A model generated the notes under the pieces. That model did no database searches, was not told the origin of the DNA, and saw only the letters and a list, made by a program, of their open reading frames with translations. This document shows, piece by piece, positions 1-5,836 of a DNA stretch of 5,836 nucleotides (position 1 is the first letter of the stretch; every line of letters begins with the position of its first letter). The DNA is from JBFXJF01 sp050175155 (lineage in GTDB: Bacteria; Bacillota; Bacilli; Tepidibacillales; Tepidibacillaceae): NCBI GenBank assembly GCA_050175155.1, contig JBFXJF010000064.1, positions 1-5,836 of the forward strand, read 5' to 3'. Position numbers and translations under genes: made by a program.

Positions 1-68
1 TCGTCTCACCTTCGCATTATTGATATAAGGTTAGGTAGTTTTCTTATATTTATGAAAATATACGTATA
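1..68 (-). promoter_or_regulatory. 5' untranslated region and likely ribosome site of a gene starting off the left edge
   Basis: No credible start codon is seen in the last bases. Minus strand AAGGTGA (12-6) matches part of the Shine-Dalgarno consensus and would suit an ATG just beyond position 1. The ATG at 19-17 hits a stop after three codons. A GTG at 9-7 has no ribosome site in front of it. The gene itself is not in the window. Confidence 0.45.
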
Positions 69-87
69 ATTATACATAGTCCTAACC
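29..87. repeat. Inverted repeat CCTAACC / GGTTAGG
   Basis: A perfect 7-bp inverted repeat: GGTTAGG at 29-35 and CCTAACC at 81-87 on the plus strand, 45 bp apart, in otherwise very AT-rich DNA. A 12-bp palindrome, GTATAATTATAC (64-75), lies between the arms. One arm falls in the spacer of the possible second promoter. It could be an RNA stem in the untranslated leader, an operator pair, or chance. Confidence 0.4.
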
Positions 88-97
88 ATTTTATCAA
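69..97 (-). promoter_or_regulatory. Possible second promoter downstream of the T-box terminator
   Basis: Minus strand TTGATA (97-92), a 17-nt spacer, and TATAAT (74-69): five of six -35 bases and all six -10 bases match consensus, with ideal spacing. Its start would be near 62, past the attenuator and before the likely ribosome site at 12-6. It could give tRNA-independent basal expression. The DNA here is very AT-rich, so a chance match is a real possibility. Confidence 0.5.
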
Positions 98-120
98 CAC
101 ATTTTTTTAAAAAAGAATAT

Positions 121-156
121 AAAAAAAGAGACTTGTCTGAAAAGGACGAAAGTCTC
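121..156 (-). terminator. T-box intrinsic terminator
   Basis: Minus strand GAGACTT (156-150) pairs perfectly with AAGTCTC (134-128), followed by seven Ts (127-121). The 5' arm directly abuts the T-box antiterminator sequence ending at 156, so the two structures are mutually exclusive, as expected for tRNA-controlled attenuation. Confidence 0.93.
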
Positions 157-412
157 CGTGGTACCACCTTTATTAAAACATATACCAATATATTTATAGC
201 ATATATATTTTAAAATTATGATTAAATATACACACACTAGGATACATGTTCACTCTAATCTATTAACGCAGATATACGTTCTGTTCATCACAGACTCTCA
301 GGAATGGGTTCAGAATATAAGCTGGAAGAACTTTCACCATTGTCCCTCTCTCTAAATGCAAACTTAGTAATCTTACTATTTCCCTCATCGATTTTATTAA
401 AATATTAATTAA
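121..412 (-). ncRNA. T-box riboswitch leader, probable proline (CCC) specifier
   Basis: A T-box leader senses uncharged tRNA: the specifier codon pairs with the anticodon and the antiterminator bulge pairs with the free NCCA end, preventing termination. Seen on the minus strand: stem I elements AGAGAGAGGGACA (354-342) and GGTGAAAG (338-331); the specifier region GAACCCATTCCTGAGAG (about 312-296); and the T-box antiterminator AAGGTGGTACCACGG (170-156), followed by the terminator. AGATT near 371-367 can pair with AGTCT near 297-293 to close the specifier loop, and GTTT with GAAC above it. Aligned by eye from memory to the glycyl glyQS leader (GGC-ATTCTTGAG), the specifier is CCC (308-306), Pro. 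The bulge TGGT (166-163) predicts a tRNA with discriminator A73, which fits tRNA-Pro. A one-base shift left gives ACC (Thr), one right gives CCA (also Pro). The regulated gene, possibly proS or a proline biosynthesis or transport gene, starts beyond the left edge. Confidence 0.93.
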
Positions 413-418
413 TAAATT

Positions 419-446
419 ATTATACTTCATTCCACTAAAATGTCAA
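419..446 (-). promoter_or_regulatory. Sigma-A-type promoter driving the T-box leader
   Basis: Minus strand TTGACA (446-441), a 16-nt spacer, and TATAAT (424-419): both hexamers are exact consensus. The predicted transcript start is near 412, just upstream of the T-box stem I. The -35 box sits about 28 nt beyond the transketolase stop codon, so this opens a separate transcription unit. Confidence 0.88.
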
Positions 447-474
447 GAAAAAATTATGTTGTATAATATACTTT

Positions 475-1401
475 CTATATTATTTCCTTAATTTTCTCAA
501 TAATATGCTCTTTTGTTAAACCATACTTCTCTAATAGCTCATCTGGTGTACCCGATTCACCAAAGGTATCTTCAACTCCAACACGTTTAACAATAGTTGG
601 CATTGACTCAGATACTACTTCAGCCACAGCACCACCTAATCCACCTAATATATTATGTTCTTCAACAGTCACAATCCCTTTTGTCTCTTTTGCTGCCTTA
701 ATAATAATCTCTTTATCAATTGGCTTAATCGTTGACATATTAATAACCCTAACCGAAACTCCTTCTTGTTCCAATTGTTTAGCAGCTTCAAGGGCTGGGC
801 TCAACATAACTCCGATCGCAATAACTGTAACATCCAAGCCATCTTTTACAGTAACTCCTTTACCTATTTCAAATTTATAATCTTCAGTAAATACCATTGG
901 TACTTTTGGACGACCTAACCGTATATATACAGGACCATAATATTCAGTCACTGCCTTTATAACCTGTTTTGTCTCTTCTCCATCAGCAGGTACAATTACA
1001 GTCATATTTGGAATAGCTCTCATCATGGCAATATCTTCAATTGCTTGATGTGATGCTCCATCCTCTCCTAGTGTTAGTCCTGAATGAGTTACAGCTATTT
1101 TAACATTTAAATTCGGATAACATAAAGAGTTTCTTATTTGATCGCCTACTCGCAAAGATCCAAAAAGAGCGAATGTACTAACAAACGGAATTTTACCTGC
1201 AGTTGCTAGCCCAGCAGCTGTCCCAATCATATTGGCTTCAGCAATACCCATATCAAAGAAACGTTCAGGGAAAACCTTTAGGAAATCCGCTGTTTTTGTT
1301 GATTTAGATAAGTCAGCATCCAAAACAACAACATTCGGATTGCTTTTACCAACCTCAACTAATGCTTTACCATAAGCGTCTCGTGTTGCCATGCTTGTCA
1401 T
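475..1401 (-). CDS. Transketolase C-terminal (pyrimidine-binding) subunit
   Basis: A complete 308-residue partner of the preceding subunit. It carries the pyrimidine-binding domain and the C-terminal domain of a two-gene transketolase. Residues seen: DMGIAEANM at 50-58, whose Glu55 is the likely catalytic glutamate that contacts the ThDP aminopyrimidine; HSGLTLGEDGASHQ at 106-119; GPVYIRLGR at 156-164; and the C-terminal-domain EEHNILGGLGG at 247-257. The start is ATG at 1401-1399, overlapping the upstream TGA and preceded by GGAGGGG seven bases away. A longer frame back to 1473 would add 24 residues that merely read the upstream gene out of frame. An internal ATG three codons later (MATRD) is possible but lacks equally good spacing. 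The stop is TAG at 477-475. DXS is excluded because DXS is a single ~620-residue chain. The two subunits should form a heterotetramer with active sites at the interface (family knowledge). No terminator hairpin follows before the next promoter. Confidence 0.95.
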   Translation of the reverse strand: MTSMATRDAYGKALVEVGKSNPNVVVLDADLSKSTKTADFLKVFPERFFDMGIAEANMIGTAAGLATAGKIPFVSTFALFGSLRVGDQIRNSLCYPNLNVKIAVTHSGLTLGEDGASHQAIEDIAMMRAIPNMTVIVPADGEETKQVIKAVTEYYGPVYIRLGRPKVPMVFTEDYKFEIGKGVTVKDGLDVTVIAIGVMLSPALEAAKQLEQEGVSVRVINMSTIKPIDKEIIIKAAKETKGIVTVEEHNILGGLGGAVAEVVSESMPTIVKRVGVEDTFGESGTPDELLEKYGLTKEHIIEKIKEII

Positions 1402-1787
1402 ATGATTTCCCCTCCATTCAACTCTTTTAATGCTTGTTCTAATTGTTCGGAATTTGGTGCAGTACCATGCCATTCTGCTTTATTTTCCATAAAGGAAACG
1501 CCTTTACCCTTAATAGTATTTGCGATAATAATTGTTGGCTTACTCTTTGTTTCTTTAGCTTGCTGTATTGCTTGATCAATTTCCCTCATGTTATGACCAT
1601 CTATTACTATTACATTCCATCCAAATGCTTTGAATTTATCGTCAACCGGATTTGGATTCATAACATTTTCAATAGAACCATCAATTTGTAGATGATTATA
1701 ATCTAAGAACGCTGTTATATTATCAAGCTTATAATGAGCCGCTGACATTGCTGCTTCCCAAATCATTCCTTCTTGAATTTCTCCATC
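1398..1787 (-). CDS. Transketolase N-terminal (ThDP-binding) subunit, C-terminal 129 residues (5' part in gap)
   Basis: This is the large-domain subunit of a split transketolase, which with its partner transfers two-carbon ketol units between sugar phosphates in the non-oxidative pentose phosphate pathway, using thiamine diphosphate and a divalent metal. The visible piece starts inside the ThDP/metal motif: DGE at 1-3 (the preceding G of GDG falls in the Ns) and, about 27 residues on, DYNHLQIDG (29-37), which supplies the metal-binding Asn. Further family features are KPTIIIANTIKGKGVSFME (84-101) and WHG at 106-108. The family is usually about 275 aa, so about 145 residues are hidden. The stop TGA (1400-1398) overlaps the ATG of the next gene in an ATGA junction, indicating translational coupling of the two subunits. 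Exact substrates cannot be read from sequence; related two-subunit enzymes act on other sugars (for example apulose 4-phosphate), but ordinary transketolase is the default in this setting. Confidence 0.93.
   Translation of the reverse strand, partial: DGEIQEGMIWEAAMSAAHYKLDNITAFLDYNHLQIDGSIENVMNPNPVDDKFKAFGWNVIVIDGHNMREIDQAIQQAKETKSKPTIIIANTIKGKGVSFMENKAEWHGTAPNSEQLEQALKELNGGEII
1409..1415 (-). promoter_or_regulatory. Ribosome binding site for the transketolase C-subunit
   Basis: GGAGGGG on the minus strand lies inside the last codons of the upstream subunit, seven bases before the ATG at 1401. It fixes the start of the downstream subunit and, with the ATGA overlap, supports coupled translation of the pair. 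Confidence 0.85.
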
Positions 1788-1887
1788 NNNNNNNNNNNNN
1801 NNNNNNNNNNNNNNNNNNNNNNNNNNNNNNNNNNNNNNNNNNNNNNNNNNNNNNNNNNNNNNNNNNNNNNNNNNNNNNNNNNNNNNN
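1788..1887. other. Assembly gap (100 Ns)
   Basis: Exactly 100 consecutive Ns, the conventional placeholder for a scaffold gap of unknown size. On its right side the YitT-family gene is about 20 codons short of its end. On its left side the transketolase N-subunit lacks roughly 145 N-terminal residues. Completing both genes needs about 500 bp or more, so the true gap should exceed 100 bp. Any continuous reading frame across it is meaningless. Confidence 0.98.
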
Positions 1888-2690
1888 AAAGCATTAGGAT
1901 CAACTGATTTAACGGTTTCCTTTAATCTAGTAATATCTCTTTGTGGAAAAACTACCATTAGTATACGCCTCGGTTCTCCAGTATATCCACCTGTTGCATT
2001 TAAAATAGTAGCTCCCCTATCTAAATCATTTAATATTTTAAGTCCAATTTTTTCTTGTTCGTCAGATATTATATAAGCTATTTTGGAATAGCTTAAGCCC
2101 AATTGTACTATATCTATCGTCTTACTTACAATAAATAATGAAATTAAAGCAAACATTGCTTTTTCCAGACCAAAAACTATTCCTGCGGTAAAAACAACAA
2201 AACCATCCATTATTAATACTGATAAACCTAAACTTAAACCTGTATATTTATGTATTATCTGAGAAGCCAAATCGGTTCCACCAGTCGAACTTTTTCCACG
2301 AAAAACTAAACCCAATCCAATACCTATCCCCACTCCACCATATATTGTTGCTAATAATAATTGATTAGTTAATGGTTCAAAGTCACGGGTGAGATAAACT
2401 AATAAAGGTAATACTACAGAGCCTACAGCTGTTTTTAATCCAAAACGTTTGCCAAGAATTATTAATCCAGCTATAAATAGAGGAATATTTAAGGCCCATT
2501 GTGTATATGCAGCCTCTATGCCGAATTGATATTCTACTATAGTACTTAATCCACTAACTCCTCCGGAAGCAATTCCATTCGGATTTAAAAATAAGTTAAA
2601 TGATAAAGCTATTATTAACGACCCGATAAGCAGAAGCATATATTCTTTTATTATTTTTTCTACAGAACATCGAGTCATTTTTATTTTCAT
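1888..2690 (-). CDS. YitT-family integral membrane protein (3' end lost in assembly gap)
   Basis: This is a YitT-family (DUF161 plus DUF2179) membrane protein, whose molecular function is not established. ATG at 2690-2688 is chosen because GAGGT lies six bases upstream (2701-2697); a second ATG four codons in is a weaker alternative. 267 complete codons are visible. Hydrophobic segments suggest about six membrane passes near residues 18-36, 65-80, 84-100, 110-130, 155-173 and 177-196, with the family-typical SSTGGTD at 134-140. From about 200 a soluble C-terminal domain begins (SKIAYIISDEQEKIG), with GGYTG at 234-238, matching DUF2179. The visible frame stops at DPNA followed by TT from a cut codon, as expected shortly before the normal end, so only about 20 residues should be missing in the N gap. 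It follows prfB by 51 nt on the same strand. Other YitT-type genes also lie near secA-prfB in Firmicutes such as B. subtilis, so this placement is not unusual. Confidence 0.9.
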
Positions 2691-2741
2691 TTCTTTACCT
2701 CATTTAATTATTCACTAAATTATTCATTAACAATATACATG

Positions 2742-3852
2742 TTATACTTTAGAAATTTTACTGCGTAAATAGGCATCTATAAATAAATCTAAATTACCGT
2801 CCATAACAGAATTAACATTCCCAACCTCTGTATTTGTACGATGGTCTTTAACCATTGAATAGGGATGAAATACGTAAGATCTAATTTGACTCCCCCACCC
2901 GATTTCTTTTTGTTCACCACGTAATGCCGCTACCTGTTTTTCTTGCTCCTCTATTTGTAATTCATATAATCGTCCCTTTAGTATTTTCATAGCCCGTTCA
3001 CGATTTTTAATTTGCGAGCGTTCTGTTTGACAAGTTACCACGGTGTTAGTAGGCAAATACGTAATTCGAACAGCAGAATCTGTTGTATTAACATGCTGTC
3101 CACCTGCACCACTAGAGCGGTAAGTATCGATCTTTAAATCTTCGCTTTTTATATCTATAGCAATATCATCATCTAATTCAGGCATTACATTTACTGAGCT
3201 AAATGATGTATGCCTACGACCTGATGAATCAAATGGTGATATCCTTACTAGTCGATGAACTCCCTTCTCTGCTTTCAGGTAACCAAAGGCATTATGACCT
3301 TTAATTAAAAGTGTTACACTTTTTAATCCGGCTTCGTCACCATCAAGATAGTCCAGTATCTCAACCTTATATCCATGCTCCTCAGACCATCTAGTATACA
3401 TACGTAATAACATAGCAGCCCAGTCTTGAGATTCCGTACCTCCAGCACCAGGATGTATCTCCAATATAGCATTATTTCTATCATACGGTTCACTTAATAA
3501 TAATTGTAACTCGAATTCTAAAAGTTTTTTGCGAAAATCTTTTACACCCTTTTCTATTTCCTTTAGAAATGACTCATCATTCTCCTCAATCGCTAACCCA
3601 AACATTATATTTAAATCATCAAATTGTTTAGCTAGTTGTTCTGTCATATCAATTTGCTCTTTAAGGTAATTTGATTCATTAATAACCTTTTGAGCAGAAT
3701 TTTGGTCATTCCAAAAGTCAGTTGCAGTCATTATTTCTTCAAGTTTACTAACTTGAACCTTTTTACTATCTAAGTCAAAGTGACCCCCTAATATCAATAA
3801 ATCTATTATTTAATTTTTCTAATTCGTATTTAATATCACTTTCAGCAAGCAT
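2742..3852 (-). CDS. prfB: Peptide chain release factor 2, expressed by +1 programmed frameshift
   Basis: RF2 recognises UGA and UAA in the ribosomal A site and triggers peptidyl-tRNA hydrolysis. The gene is in two frames. ATG at 3852-3850 opens a 25-codon frame (MLAESDIKYE...) ending CTT TGA, with TGA at 3777-3775. After slipping one base the ribosome continues at GAC (3776-3774) to TAA at 2744-2742. The joined product is 25 + 344 = 369 aa, the normal family length. In joined numbering the stop-codon-reading SPF tripeptide is at 205-207 and the catalytic GGQ at 250-252, the same positions as in E. coli RF2. Residue 246, just before the GGQ loop, is Ser; E. coli K-12 has the unusual Thr there. 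The ATG is preceded by a purine-rich GGTGAGG ribosome site. A second-frame start at 3797 (MILGG) would lose the conserved N-terminus and is not credible. A YitT-family gene follows after 51 nt with no terminator between. Confidence 0.97.
3774..3789 (-). promoter_or_regulatory. RF2 programmed +1 frameshift signal
   Basis: Reading the minus strand, AGGGGG (3789-3784), three bases (TCA), then CTT TGA C (3780-3774). This matches the classic prfB arrangement: an internal Shine-Dalgarno-like AGGGGG three nucleotides before CUU, followed by the slow in-frame stop UGA and a C, the weakest termination context. When RF2 is scarce the P-site tRNA-Leu slips from CUU to UUU and translation resumes in the +1 frame. 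When RF2 is plentiful, termination gives a 25-residue peptide. The logic is known from RF2 genes generally; the sequence itself is directly visible here. Confidence 0.97.
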
Positions 3853-3883
3853 CTATCCTCACCCCATAGATTTATTAATATTT

Positions 3884-5836
3884 CTATTTACCACAACAAT
3901 TCTTATACTTCTTGCCACTACCGCATGGACAGGGCTCATTCCTACCTATTTTCTCTTCTGTCTTAACCTGAGTTTTTTTAGTATTTTCTTCTTTTGAATT
4001 AATTGCCTGACCTACCGCCACAGCTTCTCTCTGTAAATTACTTTGTATTTGTGCCTTCATAATATAGGTAGCAACCTCTTCTTCAATGGCCTGTATCATT
4101 ATTTGGAACATTTCATAACCTTCCTTTTGATACTCTTGAAGAGGATTCGATTGCCCGTAAGCTCGTAAATGAATTCCTTGTCTTAATTGATCCATCGCAT
4201 CAATATGATCCATCCATTTACTATCAACAGATCTTAATAATATTACTTTTTCAAACTCCCTCATTCTATCGCCAAGTTCTTCTTCACGTTTACTGTACTG
4301 TTTCTCAATCACATCGCGGAAAAGTTCAATTATTTCTTCAGGTTCTTTACCCCATATTTCTTTCTCCGTAATTGTATTGGCTATCAAAAAGGTTCTATTG
4401 GCATGTTCAATTACCGCTTTTAAATCCCAGTCTTCTGGAATCAATTCATCAGGACAATGCAAATTCACTATGCGTTCTATAAAATTCATAATCATATTAG
4501 TTATTTCGGTGCGTAGCCCTTCGCTATCTAAAACTTCACGCCTTTGACTATATATAACTCCACGATGTTTATTCATAACATCATCGTATTGTAATACTAT
4601 ACGTCTAACATCAAAATTGTTTCCTTCGACTCTTTTTTGTGCTTGTTCAATTGCTCTTGACACCATTTTACTCTCTATTGGTTGATCTTCTTCCATACCC
4701 AATTTATCCATCATGCCTAATACATAATCACTACCAAATTTTCTCATTAAATCATCCTGTAATGATAAGAAAAATTGTGTAGAACCTGGATCACCTTGAC
4801 GACCGGAACGACCACGTAACTGATTATCTATACGCCTACTCTCATGACGTTCAGTAGCAATAATATGAAGACCACCAAGTTTTGCAACTTCTTCACCTAG
4901 TACAATGTCAGTTCCCCGACCAGCCATATTCGTCGCTATTGTTACCATTCCTGATTGACCTGCTTTTGCAACGATTTCTGCTTCTTGTGCATGAAATTTA
5001 GCATTCAATACATTATGTGGTATATTCTTTTTTGTTAATAATTCCGATAAAAGTTCTGATTTCTCTATAGAAACGGTACCAACTAATATTGGCTGTTTTC
5101 TTTCATGCTTTTTTTCTATCTCATTTATTACCGCTCTGTATTTAGCTGCTTCGCTCTTATAAACAACGTCTGGTAAGTCCTCTCTAATCATAGGCATATT
5201 TGTAGGAATTACAACTACATCCAAATTGTATATTCTCCTAAATTCCTCTTCTTCCGTCTTAGCTGTTCCTGTCATACCCGCAAGTTTTTGGTACATTCTA
5301 AAATAATTTTGTAGTGTAATCGTTGCTAATGTCATACTTTCATTTTGGACTCTTAATCCTTCTTTTGCTTCAATACTCTGATGTAATCCATCACTATATC
5401 TACGACCGTGCATTAACCGACCCGTAAAATCGTCGACAATAATTATTTCACCATCCTGAACTACATAATCTCGATCACGTTTCATCATTACGAAAGCTTT
5501 CAAGGCCTGATTTATATGATGGTTTATAATTATATGATTTGTATCAAATATATTTTCAATCCCAAAAGCTTTTTCTGCTTTTTCAACACCTATTTCCGTC
5601 AAAGTTACAGAATTATCTTTCTCCACTAAAACATAATCTTGTTCATTTTTTAATTTTCTAACCAACTGTGCAGCCGACATATAAAGATTAGTCGACTTAG
5701 ATGCTTTTCCAGAAATAATTAATGGTGTCCTAGCTTCATCAATTAATATACTATCTACCTCATCGATAATTGCATAATTTAATGGTGGCTGTACAATCTG
5801 CTCCGAATATAACACCATATTATCTCTTAAATAGTC
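3884..5836 (-). CDS. secA: Protein translocase ATPase SecA, C-terminal ~650 residues (5' end cut by window edge)
   Basis: SecA is the cytosolic/peripheral ATPase that pushes preproteins through the SecYEG channel. The frame stays open to the right edge (DYLRDNM precedes the first visible Met), so this is a partial gene. About 190 N-terminal residues, including Walker A, lie outside. Counting from the first visible residue: DEVD Walker B box at 25-28, followed by DEARTPLIISG; preprotein cross-linking domain roughly 45-175; MTGTAKTE at 188-195; the second helicase fold with ATNMAGRGTD at 301-310 and QLRGRSGRQGD at 339-349; the scaffold and two-helix-finger region with LRAYGQSNP near 557-565; and a C-terminal SEC-C zinc motif with cysteines 636, 638, 647 and 648 (CPC...NCCGK). 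The zinc tail normally contacts SecB or the ribosome. The stop is TAG. prfB follows after 31 nt, the common Firmicute secA-prfB order, so co-transcription is likely. No frameshift or missing motif is seen in the visible part. The identification is essentially certain. Confidence 0.98.
   Translation of the reverse strand, partial: DYLRDNMVLYSEQIVQPPLNYAIIDEVDSILIDEARTPLIISGKASKSTNLYMSAAQLVRKLKNEQDYVLVEKDNSVTLTEIGVEKAEKAFGIENIFDTNHIIINHHINQALKAFVMMKRDRDYVVQDGEIIIVDDFTGRLMHGRRYSDGLHQSIEAKEGLRVQNESMTLATITLQNYFRMYQKLAGMTGTAKTEEEEFRRIYNLDVVVIPTNMPMIREDLPDVVYKSEAAKYRAVINEIEKKHERKQPILVGTVSIEKSELLSELLTKKNIPHNVLNAKFHAQEAEIVAKAGQSGMVTIATNMAGRGTDIVLGEEVAKLGGLHIIATERHESRRIDNQLRGRSGRQGDPGSTQFFLSLQDDLMRKFGSDYVLGMMDKLGMEEDQPIESKMVSRAIEQAQKRVEGNNFDVRRIVLQYDDVMNKHRGVIYSQRREVLDSEGLRTEITNMIMNFIERIVNLHCPDELIPEDWDLKAVIEHANRTFLIANTITEKEIWGKEPEEIIELFRDVIEKQYSKREEELGDRMREFEKVILLRSVDSKWMDHIDAMDQLRQGIHLRAYGQSNPLQEYQKEGYEMFQIMIQAIEEEVATYIMKAQIQSNLQREAVAVGQAINSKEENTKKTQVKTEEKIGRNEPCPCGSGKKYKNCCGK

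Noticed and set aside
6..188. 60-codon minus-strand ORF across the T-box terminator
   Set aside because: It begins inside the T-box antiterminator, runs through the terminator and its T tract, has no ribosome site and resembles no protein. It is a chance frame in the leader.
461..471. Palindrome GTATAATATAC after the transketolase genes as a terminator
   Set aside because: The stem is five A-T-rich pairs with almost no loop. It is too weak for an intrinsic terminator and is expected by chance in such AT-rich DNA.
1402..1473. 24-residue N-terminal extension of the transketolase C-subunit
   Set aside because: It is an out-of-frame reading of the upstream subunit's conserved 3' end. The strong ribosome site and the ATGA overlap point to the start at 1401.
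1443..1691. 82-codon plus-strand ORF
   Set aside because: It lies antisense within the clearly coding transketolase N-subunit. Its composition is low-complexity (rich in Cys, Phe, Tyr and Ile), and no promoter or ribosome site supports it.
2691..2741. Possible terminator or promoter between prfB and the YitT gene
   Set aside because: The 51 bases are AT-rich but contain no GC-containing stem followed by a T run, and no convincing promoter hexamer pair.
3777..3797. prfB start at ATG 3797
   Set aside because: The seven residues before FDLD read the frameshift region in the wrong frame. The true start is at 3852, with the +1 shift at 3777.
1..5836. CRISPR arrays, tRNA/rRNA genes, insertion sequences, phage or defence genes
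   Set aside because: No tandem spaced repeats, cloverleaf sequences, transposase-like frames or terminal inverted repeats were seen. The readable sequence is accounted for by housekeeping genes and one leader region.

Overview
The window is AT-rich and every gene lies on the minus strand, so it reads from right to left. A T-box leader, a split two-subunit transketolase, a YitT-family membrane protein and the secA-prfB pair together point to a low-GC Bacillota (Firmicute), most likely a clostridial-type anaerobe. I cannot name a genus. A run of exactly 100 Ns (1788-1887) shows this is a draft scaffold with a join of unknown true length.

Layout in transcription order: (1) secA, missing its 5' end at the right edge (5836-3884). 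(2) prfB (3852-2742), 31 nt downstream, whose full-length product needs a +1 programmed frameshift at an in-frame UGA. (3) A YitT-family membrane protein gene (2690 to the gap), 51 nt after prfB and missing its last few codons. (4) The N gap, which hides the end of the YitT gene and roughly the first half of the next gene. (5) The 3' part of the N-terminal (thiamine-diphosphate-binding) transketolase subunit (1787-1398), overlapping by ATGA with (6) the complete C-terminal transketolase subunit (1401-475). (7) A new transcription unit: a consensus promoter (419-446), a T-box leader with a probable proline specifier (about 412-121), its terminator, and a possible second promoter beyond it. The gene controlled by this leader starts just off the left edge.

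No convincing terminator separates secA, prfB, the YitT gene and the transketolase genes where sequence is available, so they may be co-transcribed. They are housekeeping functions: protein export motor, stop-codon release factor, an uncharacterised integral membrane protein, and the non-oxidative pentose phosphate pathway. Two known RNA-level control devices stand out: RF2 autoregulation by frameshifting, and tRNA-sensing attenuation by the T-box.

I found no evidence of an undescribed defence, mobile or biosynthetic system. The most noteworthy points are the proline-type T-box, a promoter-like sequence placed to bypass its terminator, an inverted repeat overlapping that promoter, and the assembly gap that creates a false YitT-transketolase fusion ORF.
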